From Deltaproteobacteria bacterium (GTDB lineage: Bacteria > Myxococcota > Myxococcia > SLRQ01): a stretch of DNA of 64,000 bases. Below the pieces are notes generated by a model. It was given only the letters and a program-made list of their open reading frames with translations, ran no database searches and had not been told where the DNA came from. Below, piece after piece: positions 18,501-26,588 of the stretch (positions are counted from its first letter, which is position 1; the number at the start of each line of letters is the position of its first letter). Position numbers and translations under genes: made by a program. The DNA is taken from contig JARGFU010000008.1 in the NCBI GenBank assembly GCA_029210625.1, positions 1 to 64,000 of the forward strand. Reading direction: 5' to 3'.

Positions 18501-19613
18501 GACGCCACGCCCAACACCCGCTTCGGGGCGACGCTGCGAGCCGTGGAGACCGGCTCCACCTGGGAGGTCGTCATCCTCCGCTCGATGGACGACTCGGTGC
18601 GCTTCTTCCACTGCGACGGCACCTCGACCGGCTGCGACGCTCCGGCGGACTTCGATCAGAGCACCCTGGTGACGACCGGCGTGTTCCCCGACCTGCCCCA
18701 CCCGACCCTCGCCACGAGCCCGGAGGATCCCGCCGAGGGCGCCTCCTTCGCCACGGCGTGGGACGACGTCCTCTACCTGGGCGTCTGCGCGACCCCCCTC
18801 TCCCGCTGCGGCGATCCGCAGAGCTGGGTCTTGCGGGACGTGAGCGCCTTCAGCACCTACAACGACACCAACGTCGAGGTGATCCACGGCTACGGGGGCG
18901 AGCGCTACCTCGCGTACCAGGAGGGTCGCTTCGGCGGGAAGATCAGCCTCTGGAGCTGCGCCGACGAGTGCTACATGCCCGACCAGTGGCGCCGGGCCGG
19001 CGCCATCGTCTCGGGGACCGCCGCCACGACCAACCGCACCACCGGGCGCTGGGTGGCCTTCGATGAGCGAGACGGATCGGTCTTCTTCGTCAACAACAAC
19101 TTCTCCTCGACCCGCGCCCACGTGGGGGCCCGGACCGACATCGAGCTCCTCCCCCGCCAGCCCTACCTCGAGGGCGGCCACCCGCTGCCGGGCCGGCTCC
19201 AGGCCGAGGCCTATGACCACGGCGATCTGGGCATCGCCTACTTCGACCGCAGCCGGGGCAACTCTGGCGGCGAGGTGCGCGTGGACGACGTGGACGTGCG
19301 GGCCTGCGCCGCGCCGGGCTGCTACCAGGTGACCGACACCCAGGCCCGGGAGTGGCTGGAGTACCGGGTCTCGGTCGGCACCGCCGGCACCTTCACCCCC
19401 GCGCTCTCGGTCGCCTCCCCGGTCGGCGGCAACCTGCGCCTGGAGGTGGACGGCGCCGACGCGGCGGGCGTGCTGGTGGCGCCGAACACCGGCGACTTCG
19501 ACACCTTCCAGACGGTGACCGGACCGGACATCCCCCTCTCCGCCGGCGATCACGTCGTCCGCCTCTACTTCGAGGACGGCGACATCGACGTCGACTGGAT
19601 CGACCTGCTCTAG
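9552..19613 (+). CDS. 3353-aa modular surface lipoprotein (CarboxypepD-reg, Ig-like, FN3, propeller-like, CBM6-like)
   Basis: An enormous lipoprotein: signal sequence with lipobox LLVGC (C18). Four carboxypeptidase-regulatory-like domains occupy about residues 39-393. About 18 Ig-like repeats follow (about 400-2245), each ending in a motif like RDAAGN; from the seventh on nearly all carry a cysteine pair (such as LDCSTASY ... VVACLKDGAGN). An FN3 domain (about 2249-2343) precedes a cluster of six C...C...W motifs (about 2350-2728), then another FN3-like domain, a second cluster of six (about 2825-3190), and a C-terminal CBM6-like carbohydrate-binding module (about 3203-3353, ending DIDVDWIDLL). 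The C...C...W units are spaced about 55-70 residues and look like propeller blades. The start is GTG with TGGAGG six bases upstream. No enzyme domain is recognisable; a long adhesin or substrate-binding surface fibre is the likely role. Confidence 0.92.
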   Translation: MKRLALALALIPVLLVGCPADVTTWSNPYDPESIAPAPGLIQGVVAETSWDSSGNLVAQPIAGATVTVSKSPEAVTPATTDAAGAFSFDGLPPGEYQLLVTAVGYQPASLPVIDLPVATQRDLGSIYLVPLSTTDDASTLSGVTTLEGAPSHEGILIRMVGRPFQTLTAPDGSWSMRLSEGTYDLEMSAADYQPVLLSGTVVPRAADLQLDPVVLLANPGSIEGIVERQTCEADPRNEVILPAEGALAAALPSGGTTVADPTGAFVLGGLSAGSYAVRVSLDGHESVTVNGLTVRGGRSTTLPEPLLLPAAKGGVTGRVTLTGETNHAGALVQIEGTPFVAFTGSDGSFFLEGVCAGTNYQLMARRDGFIEQSVGGVTVTAGGVVDVGELQLARQQGGLVLHSGNAFANLRTVAYQLEAPTGTTEMRIGEDETLFDDPARADEGWVPYATNGTYDLAGPEGEVKVFAQVRGSSGVGAKVSDVVILDLTAPTDPRVVVEDDSGWSRDPDGVLLLTLTASDAPPLGSTIVTSGLAAYKVLTTDVQACAPAACSEPAQSAWDLATLQPYNRSLDFPMLRPSVDEEKEVWVRFQDRAGNWSASANTKVVLDREAPDGTVVEVEGGSTWSRTAIVSVGLTAADENQAAGLTMRLASDSGFSGAVWQPYQSVITWFLSPGDGAKQVFAQFRDPAGNVSAPVSDGITLDTVGPTGARLAIDQAPYAGSRNLTLTTGAQGASEMVVSLAPDFTDLAGNPVAWESYDVSTTLQLPDADGPYVLYGKYRDAAGNETVRLDAAVTLDRDAPVIASASIVEGAAVSTPNVTLLVQAVAGAAYAHEMKVDVEDVASGGLVQGIWGPFNPTQPVTLAAPRGVKRVHVTLRDAAGNTSAPRSVDVEWDDTAPQITLVTLAGGAPWVTETALTLDVVATGATELQVSNRADFAGALWQPYATPLAWTLDPGDGAKTVHVRVRDSAGNLDTSSASVSLDRTVPQPLSLTLDGGATYSTDGSVDVVVGAADATSGIASVLLSSEPGFSAPTSVTWSGTGSETVTGWALTPGEGSRTVYLRVIDVAGNIANSVAGIEVDTGAPAGTAFIDADADGQEDAWALGTGVVVRIFAPADTRDMALGNGSLDCNTATWTAFAAAPNWTLDGGSDGAKTVVVCLRDAAGNIASTSDGISLDRQDPTGGSLTIDKGASHATNPRVLLSLTAPADVASLALADGASLACATASYEAFSSTRAWTLPSGDGTKQVTACLRDAAGRTASVTDSIVLDTTLPAGTVVLDADGDAAADTHATSASVDVLLTHPSDTTGVAVANELLDCATASYAPPGGATTTTVAGHLLGAGDGAKTVVACFQDAAGNRATASASIILDTGAPAGSVVIAGGATTTRSDLVDLALDSPADTVAMKIFNGVVDCASATIDGPRITSVASWDLDPADDTANDGSVTVTACFLDGAGLRSGATDVILLDRVAPTGTVSIDGGAADTRSHTVTISLTASETVSVALVNGTSLNCTTASYGGWVATRSWTLAAGEGSRSVAVCFRDSAGNTGSATDAINVDTLPPTGTLAINGVDTHTDTNTVTLTVSASADASSIAIANESLDCSTASYGGISSPLAWTLGLGEGTRRVVACLKDGAGNVASLQDEIILDTLEPEPKLVIGDGSGFSTTSPVSVTVSFPNDVNGYAVAQTSLNCNSATYTPVLVGTSSATTNQALGGGDGAKTVVACVRDQAGNLGTLSGSVTLDTTNPTGSVAIDGGAAWATRRSVVLSFTAPSDVVSMAVADGTTLSCASATYEPYASVLPWTLPAGDGDKDVVVCFKDRAGRTASDTDRIGLDTSRPAGAFVIDSSSPVDGVEDDYATSTSVSLAFTAPGGEDLSTLQVAVANGSTLDCSSAAYSAYPLTHRLSRTLTGPDGLVTVSVCFRDAAGNTASAADSIVLDRSPPGGSLSIARDLAVTGSDLVDLIVSATGDTTQMKVFNGTVSCASQTIDQPYATSVASWDLDPADNTGNDGTKTVTVCLRDAAGLRATATDTIVLDRIAPTVSSVVIDGGAAMTRNTLVAVTVSASDGSGSGITGLRLSEASDFSGAPWLVHSGATTLTENLVLSSAGGTKTVYAQVRDAAGNVSVLDGSDSDTLGLDNIAPTITGISFPNAPLDAVISTSVQVVVDAYDDQPDASGYRFKILEGPIDCNTLDYSAWDGRVDAICGLSGCTSATYSRSLSAGEGAKPIEVCLADPAGNITAFPFRRSVILDLTAPGVPTGLVAVSGSEQLSLSWFAAQDAQSGIAYYEILVREAVMSPPPAQYFQTSQPESVVTGLRNGTPYSISVRSVDRAGRTSTWSTSIEATPGYRQHLLSAPLAAGDRIDATLTNAQGRLWWPANEVDPSTGLEHIVVASCDLVLDDCSDAGDWQHFRLDTGYRNRARRIELVGTPDELIIPTVENPADDGSPRVGFWHCSRQSDCTLASSWIFVELIPFGGTGYSSGTFRNTSIRADVAPDRTIIASVGPGIYRSLAISTCHHGSDCSQAASWSTVAVPSPINTQAVNQGDQIAVVATDTQIVGAFSANAGICHVGCQLSTGCDLLADWTGPSCDDFGKEELFLAKSNRYLHELGEYIDNPSVRRCPLNADCAVAANWSTHEAWISGDLSSVELEVLAGKVNVIGVDDGSGEIRLSICESGDTTGCVVNADWSVAALSLASGGPRVGLTARGADVIAGWRDEDRRMRLILPTALSPEGFRVAAGAGSSTGELNLRWDASPPDVAGHYILLDDPWALSPGWDSEILIGDPSVTSNIAVPLLSGTTYRASVKSFLADGQRSSAPRSSLVRSARRVILTSSGSNSRTADAHDGRLAVALAQGTLDQPYVWWCDRHQSDCEVSGDWTLTSPLVATAPYQTVAVGVDEGALYVAARSDAGDLHLSRCDFSTGCDADAYWSPAVTLGTGLDSYPMVSLEARGSRVWVTHRDGAGAMVVSQCLKSTGCAAAGNWTTLTVDATPNTRFGATLRAVETGSTWEVVILRSMDDSVRFFHCDGTSTGCDAPADFDQSTLVTTGVFPDLPHPTLATSPEDPAEGASFATAWDDVLYLGVCATPLSRCGDPQSWVLRDVSAFSTYNDTNVEVIHGYGGERYLAYQEGRFGGKISLWSCADECYMPDQWRRAGAIVSGTAATTNRTTGRWVAFDERDGSVFFVNNNFSSTRAHVGARTDIELLPRQPYLEGGHPLPGRLQAEAYDHGDLGIAYFDRSRGNSGGEVRVDDVDVRACAAPGCYQVTDTQAREWLEYRVSVGTAGTFTPALSVASPVGGNLRLEVDGADAAGVLVAPNTGDFDTFQTVTGPDIPLSAGDHVVRLYFEDGDIDVDWIDLL

Positions 19614-19624
19614 ACCGCCCGCGG

Positions 19625-19654
19625 GGCGAGGGGCGCCAGCGCGCGTCCCTCGCC
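19625..19654. terminator. GC-rich hairpin between convergent genes
   Basis: Inverted repeat GGCGAGGG (19625-19632) and CCCTCGCC (19647-19654), with additional CGC/GCG pairing inside. It occupies the gap between the end of the 3353-aa lipoprotein gene and the convergent TPR gene. No T-run. Confidence 0.45.
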
Positions 19655-19670
19655 GCTACGAGGGCGGACC

Positions 19671-20249
19671 CTAGACGACGCGCAGGCGGGGCTTCTTCTG
19701 CCCCTGGGCGATGGCCTGCTCGCAGCCCTCGAGGAGCCCGAGGGCGTCGCGGGTGCGCGTGCGGGCCGTCTCGAGGGCGGACTGGGCCTCGTCCATGCGG
19801 CCGAGTTGCACCAGCGCCTCGATCCGCGCGCTGTGGAGGAACTCGGTGAGGTCGTCGTCCCTCCCCTCCGCCTTCTCGATGCCGGCGTCGAGCCACTCGA
19901 GGGCCTCGTCGGCCTGGTCGATCTCCAGGAGGGTCGCGCCGAGGTCGTAGTAGGCGTCGGCCTTCCCCGGCTTCACCCGGATGGCCTCCCGGGTGTAGAC
20001 CGCCGAGGCCTTGGCGTCGCCGAGCATCGCCAGGAGGGTGCCGGCCAGGGAGAGGGCCTCGTAGGAGCGCGGGTCGAGGGAGAGGGCGCGGAAGGTCGCC
20101 TCGAGGGCCTCGTCCTCATGCCCCCGGGTCATCCGCTCCTGGGCCTCCTCGAGGGCGGCCTCGATCCGGTCCTGGCGGTAGGCCCGAAGGTCGTGGACCT
20201 CGGCCAGGGGCCGGAGGTGGGTCTGGGTCTGGGATGCGGGGTGGCTCAT
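19671..20249 (-). CDS. Tetratricopeptide-repeat protein
   Basis: A 192-aa soluble protein of about four TPR helices-turn-helix units: typical residues include ALEATFRALSLDPRSYEALSLAGTLL, AREAIRVKPGKADAYYDLGATLLEID and ALEWLDAGIEKAEG. It has no signal peptide or membrane segment and no catalytic domain, so it is probably a protein-binding scaffold. ATG at 20249 is preferred; an upstream in-frame GTG at 20276 would add nine residues but has no ribosome site, whereas AGGAGAG lies about 20 nt before the ATG. It follows nrdJ in reverse orientation terms: nrdJ ends 40 nt upstream on the same strand, so co-transcription is possible. Confidence 0.8.
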   Translation of the reverse strand: MSHPASQTQTHLRPLAEVHDLRAYRQDRIEAALEEAQERMTRGHEDEALEATFRALSLDPRSYEALSLAGTLLAMLGDAKASAVYTREAIRVKPGKADAYYDLGATLLEIDQADEALEWLDAGIEKAEGRDDDLTEFLHSARIEALVQLGRMDEAQSALETARTRTRDALGLLEGCEQAIAQGQKKPRLRVV

Positions 20250-20289
20250 CGAGTCGGGCTCTCGCTCTCCTAGCACGGAGGAAGGGGAC

Positions 20290-23151
<2,862 letters not shown>

Positions 23152-23276
23152 CCGCTCGCCTGGAGCTCGTCACCGGATCGGCGTGACCGCCCGCGGGGTC
23201 GCGCTCCAGCCTCGCCCCGCGAATATTGATGTTCCGACCGCCGGCAGACCCTCGATTTCCCGTCCTCGAGAGGTCT

Positions 23277-23296
23277 CTCCAGGGCCTTTCCTGGAG
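23277..23296 (-). other. Small hairpin in the nrdJ leader
   Basis: Perfect 7-bp stem CTCCAGG/CCTGGAG with a 6-nt loop inside the predicted ~175-nt leader of nrdJ. Its role is unknown. No cobalamin-box sequence was found in the leader. Confidence 0.3.
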
Positions 23297-23333
23297 TGCC
23301 CGCGGCCACGCCCCGGCTCGAACGTAGCGGCAG

Positions 23334-23363
23334 GATGTAGCGATTCGGAGCCTCGCCCGTCAA
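23334..23363 (-). promoter_or_regulatory. Predicted sigma70-type promoter of nrdJ
   Basis: Minus strand TTGACG (23358-23363), 18-bp spacer, TACATC (23334-23339). The predicted start lies near 23327, leaving a long leader before nrdJ. The NrdR-like boxes lie immediately upstream of the -35. Confidence 0.5.
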
Positions 23364-23372
23364 GGCAAAACT

Positions 23373-23388
23373 GCACCAAATATCGTGG
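23373..23388 (-). promoter_or_regulatory. NrdR box-like site 1 (promoter-proximal)
   Basis: The 16-bp site (plus strand GCACCAAATATCGTGG) matches the known NrdR consensus acaCwAtATaTwGtgt at about 11 positions. Its centre is exactly 31 bp from that of site 2, the tandem spacing typical of NrdR boxes. NrdR represses ribonucleotide reductase genes when dATP is high. Confidence 0.65.
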
Positions 23389-23403
23389 CTTAGCCCACCC
23401 CCA

Positions 23404-23419
23404 CCCCCAGGTATTGTGG
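23404..23419 (-). promoter_or_regulatory. NrdR box-like site 2 (distal)
   Basis: Second site, plus strand CCCCCAGGTATTGTGG, sharing CCA-RR-TATYGTGG with site 1. It is a weaker match on the left arm. Together with site 1 it forms a tandem pair with 31-bp phasing. Confidence 0.6.
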
Positions 23420-23496
23420 GTCGTCCTGTGGACGAGCGGAGGGGCGCCGCGGGCAAGCTCCCGGAAAGTCGGGGCTCTCCCGGCCCACAGGGGGCC

Positions 23497-23514
23497 ATCC
23501 ACAGCTGTGGATAA
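23497..23514. promoter_or_regulatory. DnaA box within a 16-bp palindrome
   Basis: TGTGGATAA (23506-23514) is a perfect DnaA box (TTATCCACA on the minus strand). It overlaps the perfect palindrome ATCCACAGCTGTGGAT (23497-23512), whose other arm is a degenerate second box. DnaA is known to control ribonucleotide reductase genes in other bacteria, so control of nrdJ is possible. Confidence 0.55.
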
Positions 23515-23550
23515 GTTGCGGGACAGTCGACCACGTGCACCTCATGGTCA

Positions 23551-23576
23551 GGTCATGACCACACATTGCATGGTGT
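23551..23576. repeat. Palindromes in the nrdJ-lipoprotein intergenic region
   Basis: GGTCATGACC (23551-23560) is a perfect palindrome and is followed by an imperfect inverted repeat ACACATTG/CATGGTGT (23561-23576). These look like operator-type sites but no regulator can be named. Apart from these and the sites above, I see no gene in 23152-23675. Confidence 0.35.
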
Positions 23577-23675
23577 GCGGGGTCACCTCCGGGGTCAACT
23601 TTTCTCCCTCCCCCGAACGGCTCCCCTCGGAGGCGAAAGTAGAGGTAAAGTGCGCGTTTCCACGAGGTGAGCCCG

Positions 23676-24164
23676 ATGCGCGACACGACCCCCGTCACTC
23701 GATTCCGCCCGATCGGTCAGACCATTTCGAGCCTGCTCGCAGCGATCGCCCTCGCCGCCGGAGTGATCGGATCGGGCACCACCGGCTGCGCTCGCGCGCG
23801 TCCCGTCCCGGAGGCCGAGGCGCCCCCCGCCCCTCCGCCGGCGCCGGCGCCGGCCGCGGAGCCCGCCGCGGACACCTCGACCTTGAACGGCCGCTTGCAG
23901 AAGCTCGGCCAGGAGCTCCAGACCCTCCCCGAGACGACCTCCCGGCGCTTCGCTCCGGAGCTCGAGCGCATCGAGAAGATGCGCGACGACCTGGCCGCCC
24001 GCCTGAAGCGGGAGGGCGAGGTGGTCGGCGAGAAGATCGAGGGGGCGGTGCAGACCCTCGAGGACGACCTGCGGGTGCTGCGCTCCCGGATGAGCGCGCC
24101 GCCGGCCCCCTCGGACGACGAGGGCGAGGGCGACGCCGAGACGACGAGCGGCGGGGGCGAGTAG
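23676..24164 (+). CDS. Small coiled-coil lipoprotein
   Basis: A 162-aa predicted lipoprotein, not recognised as a named family. It has a basic N-terminus, a hydrophobic stretch ISSLLAAIALAAGVIGSGTTGC with lipidation at C38, a Pro/Ala-rich linker (about 45-70), then a charged helix (about 72-145, LQKLGQELQTLPETTSRRFAPELERIEKMRDDLAARLKREGEV...) likely to form a coiled coil, and an acidic tail. The ATG at 23676 is chosen because GAGGTGA lies about five bases upstream; a GTG nine bases earlier falls inside that site. TAAAGT at 23646-23651 could be a -10. It is divergent from nrdJ and followed by the GntR-type regulator after 61 nt. Confidence 0.75.
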   Translation: MRDTTPVTRFRPIGQTISSLLAAIALAAGVIGSGTTGCARARPVPEAEAPPAPPPAPAPAAEPAADTSTLNGRLQKLGQELQTLPETTSRRFAPELERIEKMRDDLAARLKREGEVVGEKIEGAVQTLEDDLRVLRSRMSAPPAPSDDEGEGDAETTSGGGE

Positions 24165-24225
24165 CCCCCTCCTGCAGCGAGCGCCGATCGAGGCTACATT
24201 CTCACCGAAGGATCCGGACGCGCGA

Positions 24226-24951
24226 ATGACCGACGACGGCAGCAACAAGAAGAAGTTCCCCGACGAGATCATCGAGCACCTGCAGAGGAAGATCCTGAGC
24301 GGGACGATCCCGGTGGGCGAGCGCCTGCCGCCCGAGCGGGAGCTGGCCGCCGAGCTGGGGACCAACCGCAACACCCTGCGCGAGGCGCTGCGCGCCCTCG
24401 AGGCCCAGGGGCTGGTCAAGGCCCGCCAGGGCGACGGGGTGCGGGTGCTCGACTTCCGCAAGACCGGGGAGCTCAACCTCATCGCCCCCTTCTTCCTCGC
24501 CGCCGAGGGCGAGGACCGGGCGCGGCTCCTGGCGGACATGCTGCGCATCCGCCGGCTCGTCGCCCGCGAGGCGGTCGTGCTGGCCGCCCGGCGCGCCACC
24601 CCGGGCGAGGTCGTCCGGATCGAGAAGCTGCTCGCGGAGATGCTCGAGGCCGCCGAGCGCGAGGACCGGGTGCAGGTGCCCCGCCTCGAGCTGGCCCTCT
24701 ACCGGGCGATCACCGAGGCCAGCCACAGCGTGGGGGGCCTCTGGCTCTTCAACAGCCTGGAGAAGGTCACCCTGAGCCTCCTCGACGCCTACCCGGGGCT
24801 GTGGATCACCCCGCCCTCCTTCGCCGACGGCTGGCGCGCGGTGGTGCAGGCCATCGCCGACGAGGACCCCGACACCGCCGGCGAGTGGGTCTCCAAGAAG
24901 CTCGAGCAGACCGACCGGATGATCCTCAAGCTCATGGGGCTGGAGGATTGA
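24226..24951 (+). CDS. GntR/FadR-family transcriptional regulator
   Basis: A 241-aa DNA-binding regulator. Residues about 10-77 are a GntR-type winged helix (LPPERELAAELGTNRNTLREALRALEAQGLVKARQGDGVRV). Residues about 90-235 are all-helical and resemble the FadR/FCD ligand-binding domain, though the usual FCD metal-binding Asp/His set is not clearly present, so a FadR-like acyl-CoA-type pocket is the better comparison. Its ligand is unknown and no fatty-acid genes are adjacent. AAGGAT about 13 nt before the ATG is the only ribosome-site candidate. The kinase gene starts 15 nt after its stop. Confidence 0.9.
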   Translation: MTDDGSNKKKFPDEIIEHLQRKILSGTIPVGERLPPERELAAELGTNRNTLREALRALEAQGLVKARQGDGVRVLDFRKTGELNLIAPFFLAAEGEDRARLLADMLRIRRLVAREAVVLAARRATPGEVVRIEKLLAEMLEAAEREDRVQVPRLELALYRAITEASHSVGGLWLFNSLEKVTLSLLDAYPGLWITPPSFADGWRAVVQAIADEDPDTAGEWVSKKLEQTDRMILKLMGLED

Positions 24952-24953
24952 GG

Positions 24954-24959
24954 TAAGAT
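24954..24959 (+). promoter_or_regulatory. -10-like element TAAGAT, 7 nt before a GTG start
   Basis: TAAGAT ends 7 nt before the GTG of the first kinase gene and sits just after the regulator stop codon. It suggests a separate leaderless transcript for the kinase. Confidence 0.4.
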
Positions 24960-24966
24960 CCCGCCC

Positions 24967-26565
24967 GTGCCGGGCTCGGAATCAGCGCGACCCGGGCGCT
25001 TCGGGCCCTACCGGCTGCTGGAGCGCCTCGGCGAGGGGGGAATGGCGGAGGTCTGGCTCGCCAGCCAGGAGATGGAGGGCGTGCTTCGCCTCCTGGCCGT
25101 GAAGCGGATGCACCCCGAGCTGCAGGCCGACGAGGGCTTCGTGCAGATGTTCCTCGACGAGCTGCGCATCGCCCTGGAGCTGCACCACCCGAACATCGGC
25201 CACATCTTCGACGTGGGAGAGATCGAGGGCCGCTACTTCCTGGCGATGGAGCACATCGAGGGCCGGGACCTGGCCACCGTGCTCCAGCGGCTGGAGTCCG
25301 CGGACGAGTTCCTGCCCCTGGAGATCTGGTGCGAGATCGGCCGCAAGGTCGCCGCCGCCCTCGACCACGCCCACACCCGCCTCTCCGGCGACGGACGGCC
25401 GCGGGGCATCGTCCACCGCGACGTCTCGCCCGACAACGTCATCCTCACCTTCGACGGCCAGGTGAAGCTGGTGGACTTCGGCATCGCCGTGGCCGAGGGG
25501 CGCGTGGCCCGCACCCAGGCCGGCACCCTCAAGGGCAAGCCCCCCTACATGGCCCCGGAGCAGATCCTGAGCGAGCAGGTGGACGCCCGGGCCGACCTCT
25601 TCTCCCTGGGCACCCTCCTCTACCGGGCCGGGACCGGCCGGCACCCCTTCGCCGGCTCGAGCCCCGAGCGGGTCTTCCACAAGGTGGTCGAGCACACGCC
25701 CCGCAGCATGCACCGGGTGGAGGGCGACTTCCCCGAGGAGCTCTCGATCCTGGTCTCGCGCCTGATGGAGAAGGATCCCGCGGATCGGCCCCAGAGCGCC
25801 GAGACCTTCCTCGGCGAGCTCGAGGCGCTCGCCGCCCGGCTGGAGCTGATGATCTCCCCGAAGGGCATGGCCCGCTGGCTGCTCGAGCTCTTCCCCGAGG
25901 CCGCCGACGCCCGGGCGGCCCTCTCCGAGGATCCCTTCGACGAGGAGGCCCTCCTCACCACCTCCTACCACGTGACCGTGGGCAGCCCGGCGGTGGAGCA
26001 GGCCCACGACCCCGAGCCGGACGAGCCGGAGGAGCTGCCCGAGCCGGCGACCGTCACGGCCCAGGCCCTCCGGCCGGAGCCGGAGCCGAGCGCCGCCGCC
26101 ACCGAGGACCACGAGTTCGAGCCGGCCACCGCGCTGGCCACCGTGCCCGAGCTCGCGGCGGCCGAGGAGGACGAGGCTCCGGACGACGAGCCGCCGGAGA
26201 TGGCGACCGTGATCGGGGCCCGCGTGCCCACTCCGGAGGACGGCGGCGCCGAGGCGCTCGAGCGCGCCGCCACCCGCTTCGAGCGCATCCCCGAGCACCG
26301 GGCCCGGGGCGAGCGGCCCCTCCCCGCGCCCTCCGGCCGCCCCGCCCGGGACGCGCGGCGGGAGCTGCCCCCGGAGCCGGATCCCGGTCCGATCCTCCCG
26401 CTGCCGCCGATCCCCTCGCGGCGCGCCCAGCCCTGGAGCCTCGAGGATCACTGGAACCACCTGCCCGCCGCCTACCGCTCCCCGGCGGTGCTCGGCGCGG
26501 CCGCCCTCCTCGCCGCGGCCCTGCTCTTCCTGGCAGCCGTGGGATTGCGGACCCTTCTGGGGTAG
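24967..26565 (+). CDS. Hanks-type serine/threonine protein kinase with C-terminal membrane anchor (1)
   Basis: A 532-aa kinase. The kinase domain (about 13-285) shows the Gly loop LGEGGMAEVW (21-30), lysine in AVKRMHPEL (K46), catalytic loop HRDVSPDN (about 153), DFGIA (about 170) and PYMAPEQ. The HRDVSP form is common in myxobacterial kinases. Residues about 325-505 are an acidic, Pro/Ala-rich, low-complexity linker. One transmembrane helix (about 509-530, AAALLFLAAVGLRTLLG) ends the protein with nothing beyond it, so no external sensor is present and signals must come through partners or the membrane. The start is GTG. It lies 23 nt before the second kinase. Confidence 0.93.
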   Translation: MPGSESARPGRFGPYRLLERLGEGGMAEVWLASQEMEGVLRLLAVKRMHPELQADEGFVQMFLDELRIALELHHPNIGHIFDVGEIEGRYFLAMEHIEGRDLATVLQRLESADEFLPLEIWCEIGRKVAAALDHAHTRLSGDGRPRGIVHRDVSPDNVILTFDGQVKLVDFGIAVAEGRVARTQAGTLKGKPPYMAPEQILSEQVDARADLFSLGTLLYRAGTGRHPFAGSSPERVFHKVVEHTPRSMHRVEGDFPEELSILVSRLMEKDPADRPQSAETFLGELEALAARLELMISPKGMARWLLELFPEAADARAALSEDPFDEEALLTTSYHVTVGSPAVEQAHDPEPDEPEELPEPATVTAQALRPEPEPSAAATEDHEFEPATALATVPELAAAEEDEAPDDEPPEMATVIGARVPTPEDGGAEALERAATRFERIPEHRARGERPLPAPSGRPARDARRELPPEPDPGPILPLPPIPSRRAQPWSLEDHWNHLPAAYRSPAVLGAAALLAAALLFLAAVGLRTLLG

Positions 26566-26588
26566 ACCATCGGTAGAAGAGGCAGCCC

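Noticed and set aside
23152-23330. A cobalamin riboswitch upstream of nrdJ.
   Set aside because: No B12-box-like sequence is visible in the leader; only a short hairpin is seen.
23490-23580. A chromosomal origin, suggested by the DnaA box.
   Set aside because: Only one perfect box and one degenerate box; no AT-rich unwinding region and no dnaA, gyrB or parAB genes nearby.
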